A stretch of 64,000 nucleotides of DNA. It comes from Bradyrhizobium paxllaeri. Its GTDB lineage: Bacteria > Pseudomonadota > Alphaproteobacteria > Rhizobiales > Xanthobacteraceae. The translations under genes and the position numbers were made by a program. The stretch's first letter is position 1, and every line of letters starts with the position of its first letter. This document shows positions 55,587-63,723 of this stretch, piece by piece. The notes under the pieces were generated by a model. It worked only from the letters and a program-made list of their open reading frames with translations, ran no database searches and was not told where the DNA came from. Location: assembly GCF_001693515.2 (NCBI RefSeq), contig NZ_CP042968.1:6324001-6388000 (forward strand), written 5' to 3'.

Positions 55587-57494
55587 CTAGACCTTTTCCT
55601 CGACTGGACCGAGATCTGAAACGGTACGCTCTAGGAACCCTCCACGATTAAGGGTCAAACCGTTGGCAAGGCAAACCGGGCCTGACAGCTCGAGGAGACA
55701 CCAGTTCTTGCCTCCTTGGCCGTAATCGCGGATGGCAACGAGCGCGCCGTAGGCTATCGCGAACTTCAGAACGAGCGCCAGCTCGCTTTCGCTCGCGAGC
55801 AAATCCTTCATCTCCGTTTCGAGCACGGCGACCGCGTTTGCGCCGGCTCCTAACGGAGCATTCGGCTCGGTCGATACCGTACGGCAATCTTCGGCGATCC
55901 GGTCTATGAGGGCTCGTACCTTGCGAGCAAACGGAAACCCCCATGCATCGATCATCTGGCCCGATTTCTCACGGAGCGCGCCTTGCTGTTGCGCAGGCGT
56001 AAGCGCGGGATCCTGATTTCTTATCGCCTTGGTCTCCATCCGCTCGACAAGAGCGCCGGCTAGCTGAAGAAATACCTCGGCATTCTCGTTGCTCGCGTCA
56101 CAGAGATCGTCCAGTCCGAAATGAAATGGTCGCTTAAACAAGTCGTTCAGCATAAGACGAGCGGCATCAGCGATAGTACTCTTAACCTTTAGCGGTTGCC
56201 GCGGCTCCGGATCGTCCGCGAACAGGTTTCCTGTCTGACCTGACGTTCTGATCGCATACCTGTGCAAAAGCACACGCGTCATTACGAGCTGCACTTCCTC
56301 GCCGAGATCTAGCGATTTCGCTCCCTTGACGTAACGCTCAACCGCCTGCTGGATCTTCCGCCGCCTTTCGTGGCCAATCTGCAGCTTCCGCTGGTCGCGA
56401 TCGATGAGCGTCCGCAGCTCGGCAATCTGGCTTGCCGAAAGTCGCGGCGGCTCTTCGCCGAGCAAGTCCTTGAACCGAGTGTAGTTGCGATCGCGGAGGG
56501 GCTGCACCAGACGGAGATAGCGATCGGCCATGTCAGCGGCCATCTTGCGGAACTGGCGACGCTCATCGAGCCTGACACTATCGGTCTGCATGAAAATGTC
56601 GAGATAGTCGCGCTCGACCTTCAGGCCTGGCAGCGCATCCTCGTCCGCGGATCGAAAGACCGCGTTCGGCGAGAGCGCGTCCATCCGCATCATCATCCAA
56701 CGAGCAAAACGTATCTCGCGACGTGCGAGAGCGCGAAAGAGGGCCTCGAACTGGTCCGGATGCAGGGTATGGACGTCATCCAGTATCGTCAGGGGCCGCA
56801 AGCGGCACGAACTGCCGCCCCAATCGATCTCAATTTCCTGAATTGCCTCGAATGGCTGGTAAGGCTCGCGCGCCTCCTCAGCGATGTTATCTAGGGAAGG
56901 AGGAAGGAGACTTGCACCGACCGAGTAAACAGCTCGCTCCACACTGCGAGCGCGAGCAACGACGTCCTCCGCATTGGCTCCGCCAATCTGTTCGAGCTGG
57001 GCCCCTGCCCCCTCGCGTGGGATGAATTTGATCTCATTCAGGCGCCGCCGACGATTGGCCGTCAGGTTGCGAACCAGCGCGAGGATCGTCCGGGCCTGGA
57101 TCAGGGCCAGAACGAGCTTTGTCTTGACGGCTGGTTCGTAGGGGAGCTCCCAGAAGTCCCTATATTCCGACTCCATGGGAATTCTGACAGCCGCGACCTT
57201 CGGTCGCTCATCCTCGGTGAAGCCACAGCTCGCCAAGACAGACGCCAGTGATCGGTTGTTCTCGCTGCTCTGGTCGCGCAAGATCGACTCGAGAAGCCTG
57301 AATTCGACCAGGCTCGCCATCATGGTCTTACCGCTTCCAGGTGTTCCAATCACCCGAACCGGATGATCGAACAAAAGCGCGCGCTTCTTGTGCTTAGCAA
57401 CAAACGCCGTCAGCGGCTCCGGGCTGATGATTGCAAGAAATGCGGAATCATCGCGTATGTATTCCGTCGCACGCCTGAGGAAGGGATTAGTCAT
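55587..57494 (-). CDS. AAA+-type ATPase (ORC/CDC6-like) of the PRTase operon
   Basis: A 635-aa P-loop ATPase with Walker A GTPGSGKT (50-57) and Walker B LTILDDVH (235-242). The C-terminal 280 residues are helical, with winged-helix-like character. It overlaps the PRTase gene by ATGA. I recall ORC/CDC6-like ATPases being paired with phosphoribosyltransferase-like 'CE' proteins in predicted conflict systems. That pairing fits here, but the assignment is from memory and pattern, not alignment. Confidence 0.75.
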   Translation of the reverse strand: MTNPFLRRATEYIRDDSAFLAIISPEPLTAFVAKHKKRALLFDHPVRVIGTPGSGKTMMASLVEFRLLESILRDQSSENNRSLASVLASCGFTEDERPKVAAVRIPMESEYRDFWELPYEPAVKTKLVLALIQARTILALVRNLTANRRRRLNEIKFIPREGAGAQLEQIGGANAEDVVARARSVERAVYSVGASLLPPSLDNIAEEAREPYQPFEAIQEIEIDWGGSSCRLRPLTILDDVHTLHPDQFEALFRALARREIRFARWMMMRMDALSPNAVFRSADEDALPGLKVERDYLDIFMQTDSVRLDERRQFRKMAADMADRYLRLVQPLRDRNYTRFKDLLGEEPPRLSASQIAELRTLIDRDQRKLQIGHERRRKIQQAVERYVKGAKSLDLGEEVQLVMTRVLLHRYAIRTSGQTGNLFADDPEPRQPLKVKSTIADAARLMLNDLFKRPFHFGLDDLCDASNENAEVFLQLAGALVERMETKAIRNQDPALTPAQQQGALREKSGQMIDAWGFPFARKVRALIDRIAEDCRTVSTEPNAPLGAGANAVAVLETEMKDLLASESELALVLKFAIAYGALVAIRDYGQGGKNWCLLELSGPVCLANGLTLNRGGFLERTVSDLGPVEEKV

Positions 57495-58687
57495 TGAAGA
57501 GACCCGTGCCTGTCGCGTCGGTAGAACAGAGGTCGCATCGCACGTGCGCCGCCGTTACCCGCCGTTTCAGCCCATAGTAGCGGGACACTGTTGTTCGGAG
57601 TATTGTGCTCCAAGATGATGGGCAGAGCACAATCGGCGTATCCGAGCTTCATGTCGCTCTGCCCCGCTTCGCGGCAATGCTTCTCGGCGCGCGTGAATAT
57701 CTCATGGTCGTAGTACTTATCGCCAAGGTCGAGCATCGCCCCGTCGGAGGGCCGCGCCAGAGGAAGAGTGTCCGGCAGGAGCAGGCCTTCCGTCACGGTA
57801 TAGTCGGAGCAGGTCCATTCGCTCCATTCCGCTTTAGCTATCTCCAGCCGCTTCATTAGCGCCGACCTGGCCTGGGCGCTGGAAATGTAGTGATGGATAT
57901 GCAATTCGTAATTCTCCGCGATCGGGAAGCCATCGCCGACGCTGTCGCGCGCATCGCGGATCAAATCGTTAAACTTCTTTAGCTTTCCCTTCCACTCGCC
58001 GTCGGCGTTCTTGCGAATGAACGTCGTACCAGAGGCGGTGAAGTCGTCAATCAAGTAGACGCAGTCGAACTGTTCGGTCGGCGTCATTCCGTGGGCCTGC
58101 CTGAGATTCTTGCTGAGATCGAGCCACTTCTCCTTGTCGACATTCATCATCGGTACGACTTGCTCTGTCGAAATCCGACCAGCGTTCGCACGGCGAAGCA
58201 TGTCGATGCGACTCCCGTCGCTCATCCCGACGAACAACGTCTTGCGCAGACATCGCGTGAACGCGTCCGCACCGCTCTTGTCGGTCCACACTTCATATGG
58301 CTTGATACCGAGCTGATGCGCTACCGTTCGCCGAAGATGGGGTGTGACGACCTCAGGCACGAAGGTCTCGACCAAGCACTGCATCTCGGACAGCGAAATA
58401 TAGACAAGGCGCTTCTTTACAAAATCGTACGCTGCGGCCCGATCGGCTGGATCGAACTGCTTAAGCCACGTAGCGAGACTCTCGAGAAAGCGCACGCCTG
58501 CTCGGAAGTACGAATAGCCATCGTACTTCACCGCGGACATCATTCGCAGCCAAGCATACTCGCGAGTTGCAACCGCTTGATCGTCTTCTGGCCAGCCCAT
58601 CACTTCAGCTAAAAGACTCAGAGCCATCCTGTCGTTCAAATGAGCGTCTTCCCTAATTGCTTGCTTTTGAAAATCACTGCGAATCAC
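57491..58687 (-). CDS. Phosphoribosyltransferase-like (PRTase-CE type) protein
   Basis: A 398-aa protein and the first gene of its operon. The PRPP-binding loop is present as CVYLIDDFTASGTT (209-222, acids D214 and D215). The N-terminal 130 residues are helical. The region after the loop contains HIHHYIS and an aromatic-rich segment EWSEWTCSDYTV. It probably binds PRPP or a ribose-phosphate nucleotide as substrate or signal. The start is GTG 58687, without a strong ribosome site. Confidence 0.75.
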   Translation of the reverse strand: MIRSDFQKQAIREDAHLNDRMALSLLAEVMGWPEDDQAVATREYAWLRMMSAVKYDGYSYFRAGVRFLESLATWLKQFDPADRAAAYDFVKKRLVYISLSEMQCLVETFVPEVVTPHLRRTVAHQLGIKPYEVWTDKSGADAFTRCLRKTLFVGMSDGSRIDMLRRANAGRISTEQVVPMMNVDKEKWLDLSKNLRQAHGMTPTEQFDCVYLIDDFTASGTTFIRKNADGEWKGKLKKFNDLIRDARDSVGDGFPIAENYELHIHHYISSAQARSALMKRLEIAKAEWSEWTCSDYTVTEGLLLPDTLPLARPSDGAMLDLGDKYYDHEIFTRAEKHCREAGQSDMKLGYADCALPIILEHNTPNNSVPLLWAETAGNGGARAMRPLFYRRDRHGSLQ

Positions 58688-59223
58688 CGCCGGGAGGGCA
58701 GCAATTCAACTCGTTATAATAGTGTTAGATAGCCAAGCAACCGACGGTGGATCATACTAATTGCTGTGGAGAGCTTGATTCTTTCCGGGTCGCGGGGGCT
58801 GTAACCAGCTCTCACAAGCCCCTGTTCCACGTGCAGCAGAGAAGATGGGAAGGTCGAGGTGCCGGAGCTGTTCACACGTCCTACTGAACGCACCAAGTTG
58901 TAGGCAGTCGCGGTTGGCGCCGGACGTCACGCCAACCTCGACCTAGCCAATCGGATTCTGGTTCTGCACAAATCGGCACGCGAGGCGACGCAGGGAGCAG
59001 ATCGTCCGTTTTATTCGCCCCAGTATCCCAATCTACGACGAGCAAGCAATCGACCTGTACCGTCGCATCTGGGCGTTGTATCAACTCGGGTGAGGCTACA
59101 GAAACAAGGACAATGACAACCGCAATCTAGCTATGCGACGTCCCAACCAAGAAATGGTCGCACGAGACCCAGTTGTTCTTGGCAACCACCCAGCGAAGTC
59201 ATTGGAAAACAATCGTTTTCCTG
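58688..59223. other. 536-bp island end without an intact gene
   Basis: This lies between the PRTase gene and the tRNA, where an integrase would be expected. On the plus strand the last codons before TGA 59091 read IYDEQAIDLYRRIWALYQLG, which looks like a protein C-terminus, with a different frame open just upstream. This may be the debris of a lost gene; its identity is not readable. The region also contains the operon promoter near 58690. Confidence 0.4.
59204..59221. terminator. Hairpin directly downstream of tRNA-Lys
   Basis: GGAAAAC and GTTTTCC form a perfect 7-bp stem with a 4-nt loop, three bases from the tRNA CCA end. It lies inside the island and could replace the terminator that the insertion displaced to 30435-30470. 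It has no long T run after the stem. Confidence 0.4.
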
Positions 59224-59299
<76 letters not shown>

Positions 59300-59476
59300 G
59301 GACGCTTTAGGTCCGGAAAACCTTTGCGAGGGGCGTCGTTTAGCAAAGCGATCCCGGGATGTCCAGCAAGAGGCGTGAAGTTTTCCCGGGCTTTGGCGGC
59401 TTTCCGGAATGGCAAAAAGCCGCTGGATTTCAGCGGCTTCTGCCGTTGTCTGGATCGGGACCCGATCGGGCGCGCG

Positions 59477-60058
59477 TCAGAGCCGTTCGGAGCCGTTCCG
59501 ATCCGGGCCACCATTCCGGTCATACCGGTCGCGGTCATAGCCCCGATGCCGGTCAAAGTCGCGATCCCGGCCCATTTCGCGCTCGAACCGGCGGTGGCGC
59601 CAGCCCTCCCTGAACCGGTCCATCCGGGTCAGGACGGCAAGCCGGCGCTTCTGGCCGTCATCCAGCGTCTTGTAGAGCGGATCGGCCGCGTCCGCGATCT
59701 TCTTCATGGCCGCCGCCGAGGCCGCCATGTTCTCGGCCCGGTCACGCAGCCGGGCGACCGGATCGTCCGGCTTCTGCTGGTCGGAATCGTCCCGCGAGCT
59801 CATCCGCGCATTGGCGCGATCGATCCTGAGCTTGGCGAACTCCTTCACCGCCGCCTCGACCGGCGGCCACAGCTTTTCCTGCTCGGCCGAAAGCTTGAGG
59901 CCGGCATGGACCGCCGCGATCCGCGCGTCCGCAAAAGCCGCCCGGTCCTCCGGGCTCATCCGCATATGGCCATAGCCCCAATGGCGGTGCTGGGCGTAAA
60001 CAGCGGTGGAGCCGGCGATGGCGAGAACCGCGACCGCTGCGATGGCGAACTTCCTCAT
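59477..60058 (-). CDS. Spy/CpxP-like periplasmic LTxxQ protein
   Basis: A 193-aa protein with a signal peptide (residues 1-22, ending VYA) and helical mature part with the LTxxQ-type motifs GLKLSAEQEKLWPPVE and LDDGQKRRLAVLTRM. The C-terminal 45 residues are Arg/Asp-rich and probably disordered. GGAGG precedes ATG 60058. Such proteins bind unfolded periplasmic proteins or sense envelope stress and metals. Confidence 0.8.
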   Translation of the reverse strand: MRKFAIAAVAVLAIAGSTAVYAQHRHWGYGHMRMSPEDRAAFADARIAAVHAGLKLSAEQEKLWPPVEAAVKEFAKLRIDRANARMSSRDDSDQQKPDDPVARLRDRAENMAASAAAMKKIADAADPLYKTLDDGQKRRLAVLTRMDRFREGWRHRRFEREMGRDRDFDRHRGYDRDRYDRNGGPDRNGSERL

Positions 60059-60190
60059 GCGAACCTCCTGTGAAAGGTTGCCTGAAGATGGGCCGGCCCC
60101 GGCCTGCGTTCAACTTAAGGATTGGCAAGAGAGGCTTCCCTTACCAAGATGTAATCCGCCCTCCGTTTGATCCAGCGCAATGCAGCATGG

Positions 60191-61516
60191 CTAGAGCATG
60201 CCGAGCATTCGCGGCAGCCACAGCGAGATCTCCGGCACGTAGGTCACGATGCCGAGGAAGATCAGCATGGTCAGAAGCCACGGCCACACCGCGATCGTCA
60301 GCTCGGTGATGCCCATCTTGGCGATGCCGGAGGCGACATAGAGGTTCAGCCCGACCGGCGGATGGCACATACCGACCTCCATGTTGACCACCATCAGGAT
60401 GCCGAGATGCACCGGATGGATGCCGAGCTTGACCGCCACCGGAAACAGGATCGGCGCCATGATCAGCACGATCGAGGACGGCTCCATGAAGTTGCCGGCG
60501 ATCAGCAGCAGCACGTTGACGACGAGCAGGAAGACGATCCAGCCGACGCCGATCGAGGTGATCCAGTTGGCGATCTGCTGCGGAATGTTCTCGTTCGCCA
60601 TCAGGAAGGAGAACAGCACCGCGTTGGTGATGATGTAGAGGATCATCGCGCTCATGTTGGCCGAGCCGAGCAGCACCTTCGGCACATCCCACAGCGTCAT
60701 GTCGCGATAGACGAACACGGCGATCACGAAGGCATATACGGCGCTGATCGCCGCAGCTTCGGTTGGCGTGAAAATACCAGCATAGATGCCGCCGAGCACG
60801 ATCAGGATCAGCAGCAGGCCCCAGACGCATTTGCGGAACGCAGTAATGCGTTCGCCCCAGCTCGCCTTCGGCAGCCTCGGATAATCGTTGCGCCAGGCGC
60901 GGTAGAAGGTGGTCATGCCGAGCAGCGTCGCCAGCATCAGGCCGGGAATGACGCCGGCGATGAACATCTGGCCGACCGACGCGGAGGAGACGCGCTGGCC
61001 GGCCGGATCGAGCGCGATGTTGCCGCCGGTCGCCACGCAATAGATCACCATCACGATCGACGGCGGGATCAGGATGCCGAGCGCGCCCGAGGTGGTGATG
61101 ACGCCGGCACCGAAGCGTTTCGGGAAACCCTGCTTCACCATCGCGGGCAGCATGATCGACCCGATCGCGATCACGGTGGCGGGCGAAGAGCCCGACACGG
61201 CGGCGAACAGCGCGCAGGCCAGGACGCCGGCGAGCCCCAGCCCGCCATACCAATGGCCGATCATCGATCTCGCAAAATCGATCATGCGTCTCGCGACGCC
61301 GCCATGGGTGAGGAAATTTCCGGCGAGGATGAAGAACGGGATCGCCATGATCTCGAAATTGTCGATGCCGGTGAACAGCTTCAGCGCCACCGATTCCGTC
61401 GGCACGTTGGTCATCGTGTAGATGAAGGTGAGCACCGTGAGGCCGAGCGCGATCGAGATCGGCATGCCCGTGAGCATCAGCGCGATCAGGAGGCCGAAGA
61501 TGATAACCGAGGTCAT
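60191..61516 (-). CDS. dctM: TRAP transporter large permease DctM
   Basis: A 441-aa permease of the DctM family with about twelve membrane helices and conserved segments AIPFFILAGNFLTHGG, GALGILIPPSI and HPPVGLNLYVASGI. It uses the ion gradient to move the ligand delivered by DctP. It overlaps dctQ by ATGA. Confidence 0.93.
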   Translation of the reverse strand: MTSVIIFGLLIALMLTGMPISIALGLTVLTFIYTMTNVPTESVALKLFTGIDNFEIMAIPFFILAGNFLTHGGVARRMIDFARSMIGHWYGGLGLAGVLACALFAAVSGSSPATVIAIGSIMLPAMVKQGFPKRFGAGVITTSGALGILIPPSIVMVIYCVATGGNIALDPAGQRVSSASVGQMFIAGVIPGLMLATLLGMTTFYRAWRNDYPRLPKASWGERITAFRKCVWGLLLILIVLGGIYAGIFTPTEAAAISAVYAFVIAVFVYRDMTLWDVPKVLLGSANMSAMILYIITNAVLFSFLMANENIPQQIANWITSIGVGWIVFLLVVNVLLLIAGNFMEPSSIVLIMAPILFPVAVKLGIHPVHLGILMVVNMEVGMCHPPVGLNLYVASGIAKMGITELTIAVWPWLLTMLIFLGIVTYVPEISLWLPRMLGML

Positions 61517-62091
61517 CGCGTCACCCCCGCAGCGCCCGCACCCGGCTCATCGACGTCCACGCCCTCGACATGGGCGTGGTCGTGATGCGGCAGTTCACCG
61601 GTGAAGAAGTAATGATATGCCACCTGCAGGAAGCGGAAGCACATCAGATAGGAGCCGAGAGGAATGCAGAGGTAGACGAACCAGCTTGGAATCTCGAGGT
61701 CGGGTGACACCTGGTCGGTATGGTAGAGCCCGTAAACGAACTTCGCGCCCATGGTGCCGATCACCACGGTGAAGAACGCGCCACAGAGCAAACCGAACAG
61801 CACGACATAGTTGCGCCAGGGCGACCTGAGCTGATTGACCACGACGTCGACGCCGACATGGATGCCGGTGCGCACGCCATAGGCGGCGCCAAACTTGGCC
61901 ACCCACACGAACATGTAGATGCAGAGCTCCTGCGCCCAGGACAGGTTGATCGGGAACAGGATCGGAAACAGGAAGGGTATGCCGAGCAGATAGCGGTGAC
62001 ACACGGCGAGGAAGATCAGCACGGTCGCGAGCGCCATCAGCGTTGCGATCAAGATCTCCTCAAGCCGGTCGAGGATGCGAAGCAATATCAA
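61513..62091 (-). CDS. dctQ: TRAP transporter small permease DctQ
   Basis: A 192-aa four-helix subunit (ATLMALATVLIFLAVCHRYL, then SWAQELCIYMFVWVAKFGAA). No ATG fits; the start is taken at TTG 62091, four bases after GAAGGGGG, giving MILLRILDRLEE, the usual N-terminus of the family. TTG 62085 is the alternative. It has an extended His/Asp-rich C-terminus after the last helix. Confidence 0.85.
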   Translation of the reverse strand: MILLRILDRLEEILIATLMALATVLIFLAVCHRYLLGIPFLFPILFPINLSWAQELCIYMFVWVAKFGAAYGVRTGIHVGVDVVVNQLRSPWRNYVVLFGLLCGAFFTVVIGTMGAKFVYGLYHTDQVSPDLEIPSWFVYLCIPLGSYLMCFRFLQVAYHYFFTGELPHHDHAHVEGVDVDEPGAGAAGVTR

Positions 62092-62169
62092 TGTTCCCCC
62101 TTCAGGCTGGGCCTCTGACAGCCCTACCCTATCCTGCGCGGCTCGCGCCGCTCGCCCCGAAAATGCGAA

Positions 62170-62197
62170 GGGCTTCCGTGCCGTGACACGGAAGCCC
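62170..62197 (-). terminator. Intercistronic hairpin between dctP and dctQ
   Basis: An 11-bp perfect stem, GGGCTTCCGTG (62170-62180) with CACGGAAGCCC (62187-62197), 14 bases after the dctP stop. There is no T run. It probably attenuates read-through or protects dctP mRNA so that more binding protein than permease is made. Confidence 0.7.
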
Positions 62198-62210
62198 AAT
62201 CAACATTGAC

Positions 62211-63212
62211 CTAGTTCGTCGCGCCCCTCGTCTCCTTCAGGAACTCGTCGATCAGCGGCTGGCCGACGCGGCCGGCGACATCCTTGTAGACAGGCTCCAT
62301 CGCCTTGCGCATCGCGGCGTCCTGCTCTGGCGTGAGCTTGATGATCTCGCTCTTGCCCGTCTTCTTGATGTCGGCGAGCGCGTCGTCGTTTTCCTTCTGC
62401 GACTGCGCGTTGCCATAGGCGGTGGCTTCCTTCATCGCCTTCTCGCAATTGGCCCGAACGTCCGCCGGCAGCCCGTCCCAGAACTTCTTGTTGGTGACCA
62501 CGACATAGCCGATGTAGCCGTGATTGGTCTCGGTGATGTACTTCTGCACCTCGTGCATTTTCTGGGTATAGATGTTCGACCAGGTGTTCTCCTGCCCGTC
62601 GACGACGCCGGTCTGCAGCGCCTGATAGACTTCCGAGAACGCCATCACCTGCGGGACCACGCCGAGCGAGCGGAACTGCGCTTCCAGCACCTTCGACGAC
62701 TGAATGCGGAACTTCAGGCCACGATAGTCGGCCGGCGCCACCAGCTTCTTGTTGGCGGACATCTGCTTGAAGCCGTTGTCCCAGTAGGCAAGACCGATCA
62801 TGCCCTTCGGTTCGAGCAGCTTCAGGAGCCTGGCGCCGAGCGGACCGTCAGTCACTTTCCGCAGCGTCTTCAGATCGGGAAGAATGTAGGGCAGATCGAA
62901 GACCTCGAACTCCTTGACCCCGATCGGGCCGAACTTCGAGTTCGAGGGCGCCAGCATCTGCACCGCGCCGAGCTGCAGCGCTTCCAGCTCTTCCTTGTCC
63001 TTGTAGAGCTGCGAGTTCGGATAGACTTCGACCTTGACCTTGCCCTCGGTGTATTTCTCGGCCAGTTCCTTGAACTTCTCGGCCGCCAGCCCCTTCGGCG
63101 TATTGGTTGCCACCACATGGCTGAACTTGATGACGATCGGCGATTGCGCCGCAGCAGGTCCGACCAGAGCCAGCGCCGCGATCGATGCCGCGGCCAAAAT
63201 CAGCTTGCGCAT
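62211..63212 (-). CDS. dctP: TRAP transporter solute-binding protein DctP
   Basis: A 333-aa periplasmic protein with a signal peptide (MRKLILAAASIAALALVG, cleaved after AAA). The DctP pattern is present: KFSHVVATNTPKG, VYPNSQLYKDKEELEALQLG, and the arginine-containing FRIQSSKV that binds the ligand carboxylate. C4-dicarboxylates or related organic acids are the family's usual ligands. ATG 63212 follows GGGAGGAAAC. Confidence 0.93.
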   Translation of the reverse strand: MRKLILAAASIAALALVGPAAAQSPIVIKFSHVVATNTPKGLAAEKFKELAEKYTEGKVKVEVYPNSQLYKDKEELEALQLGAVQMLAPSNSKFGPIGVKEFEVFDLPYILPDLKTLRKVTDGPLGARLLKLLEPKGMIGLAYWDNGFKQMSANKKLVAPADYRGLKFRIQSSKVLEAQFRSLGVVPQVMAFSEVYQALQTGVVDGQENTWSNIYTQKMHEVQKYITETNHGYIGYVVVTNKKFWDGLPADVRANCEKAMKEATAYGNAQSQKENDDALADIKKTGKSEIIKLTPEQDAAMRKAMEPVYKDVAGRVGQPLIDEFLKETRGATN

Positions 63213-63476
63213 GTTTCCTCCCGTTATTTTCCCGGAACGCGCCGACGCGGTTCCGATGCTTGCATGCCAGATGCACCAATATAGACAAGCCGACCGAATT
63301 GCCATTGCCCGTTAGAAGGGGCCTGTTGACGCACTTTGCTGCGCTGCAAAATCAATTCCGGTCGCCCGGTGTCGGATTATTGGTTCGGGCAGCGTGCCGG
63401 AGCTCCGCAATCCGCGTCCAATAAACGTTCGCTGTGTCTGCTTTCCTCGCAACGAAAGGCTCGGGGATTTTCTCAT
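63213..63476. other. Upstream region of dctPQM
   Basis: About 264 bp that should contain the dctP promoter. No gene or clear operator was seen. Confidence 0.4.
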
Positions 63477-63665
63477 CCGTCATTGCGAACCAACACTCGG
63501 CTGTCATCCCCGCGAAGGCGGGGATCCAGTACGCCGCGGCTTATCGATTCAATCATTGTTGTCTCTGGGATACTTGGTCGCCCGGTCCCGGCTACGCCAA
63601 GGCTTCGCCGAGGCTTTCCCTCTTGGCTCGCCGAAGCTTTAGCGAAGGCGGCAAGCCGGCCGATG
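63477..63665. repeat. Dispersed intergenic repeat (CCCCGCGAAGGCGGGG type)
   Basis: It starts CGTCATTGCGAAC and contains the hairpin CCCCGC-GAAG-GCGGGG (63508-63523) followed by ATCCAGTACGCCGCGGC. Further on is a second palindromic stretch (GGCTTCGCCGAGG, then CGAAGCTTTAGCGAAGG). These words match a repeat I recall as common between genes in Bradyrhizobium and other Rhizobiales. Confidence 0.75.
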
Positions 63666-63723
63666 ACACTTGAATGTAGGTCGGCGATCTCGCGACATGT
63701 TCTGCCCGAGGTTTGCATCTTTG

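Larger units (their letters stand above)
30493..59223. mobile_element. Genomic island of about 28.7 kb in tRNA-Lys(CTT)
   Basis: The island is bounded by 45-bp direct repeats of the tRNA 3' half, with the intact tRNA at the right edge. The tRNA's likely terminator lies just outside the left edge. All cargo looks accessory: a Wadjet-like operon, a CHAT/QueC-like operon, a PRTase/ATPase/SIS-HAD/PfkB operon, NADAR, PLD-like and DUF4365 proteins and decayed genes. Flanking genes on both sides are ordinary metabolism. No integrase, excisionase or conjugation gene is recognisable, so the island is probably immobile now or relied on an integrase supplied elsewhere. Confidence 0.85.

Noticed and set aside
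30493..59223. Prophage or conjugative element
   Set aside because: No capsid, terminase, portal, tail, lysis, relaxase or type IV secretion gene was recognised.
60167..61585. Plus-strand open frame of 472 codons
   Set aside because: Antisense to dctM; it is extremely rich in His, Asp, Arg and Gln, as expected for the complement of a membrane-protein gene.
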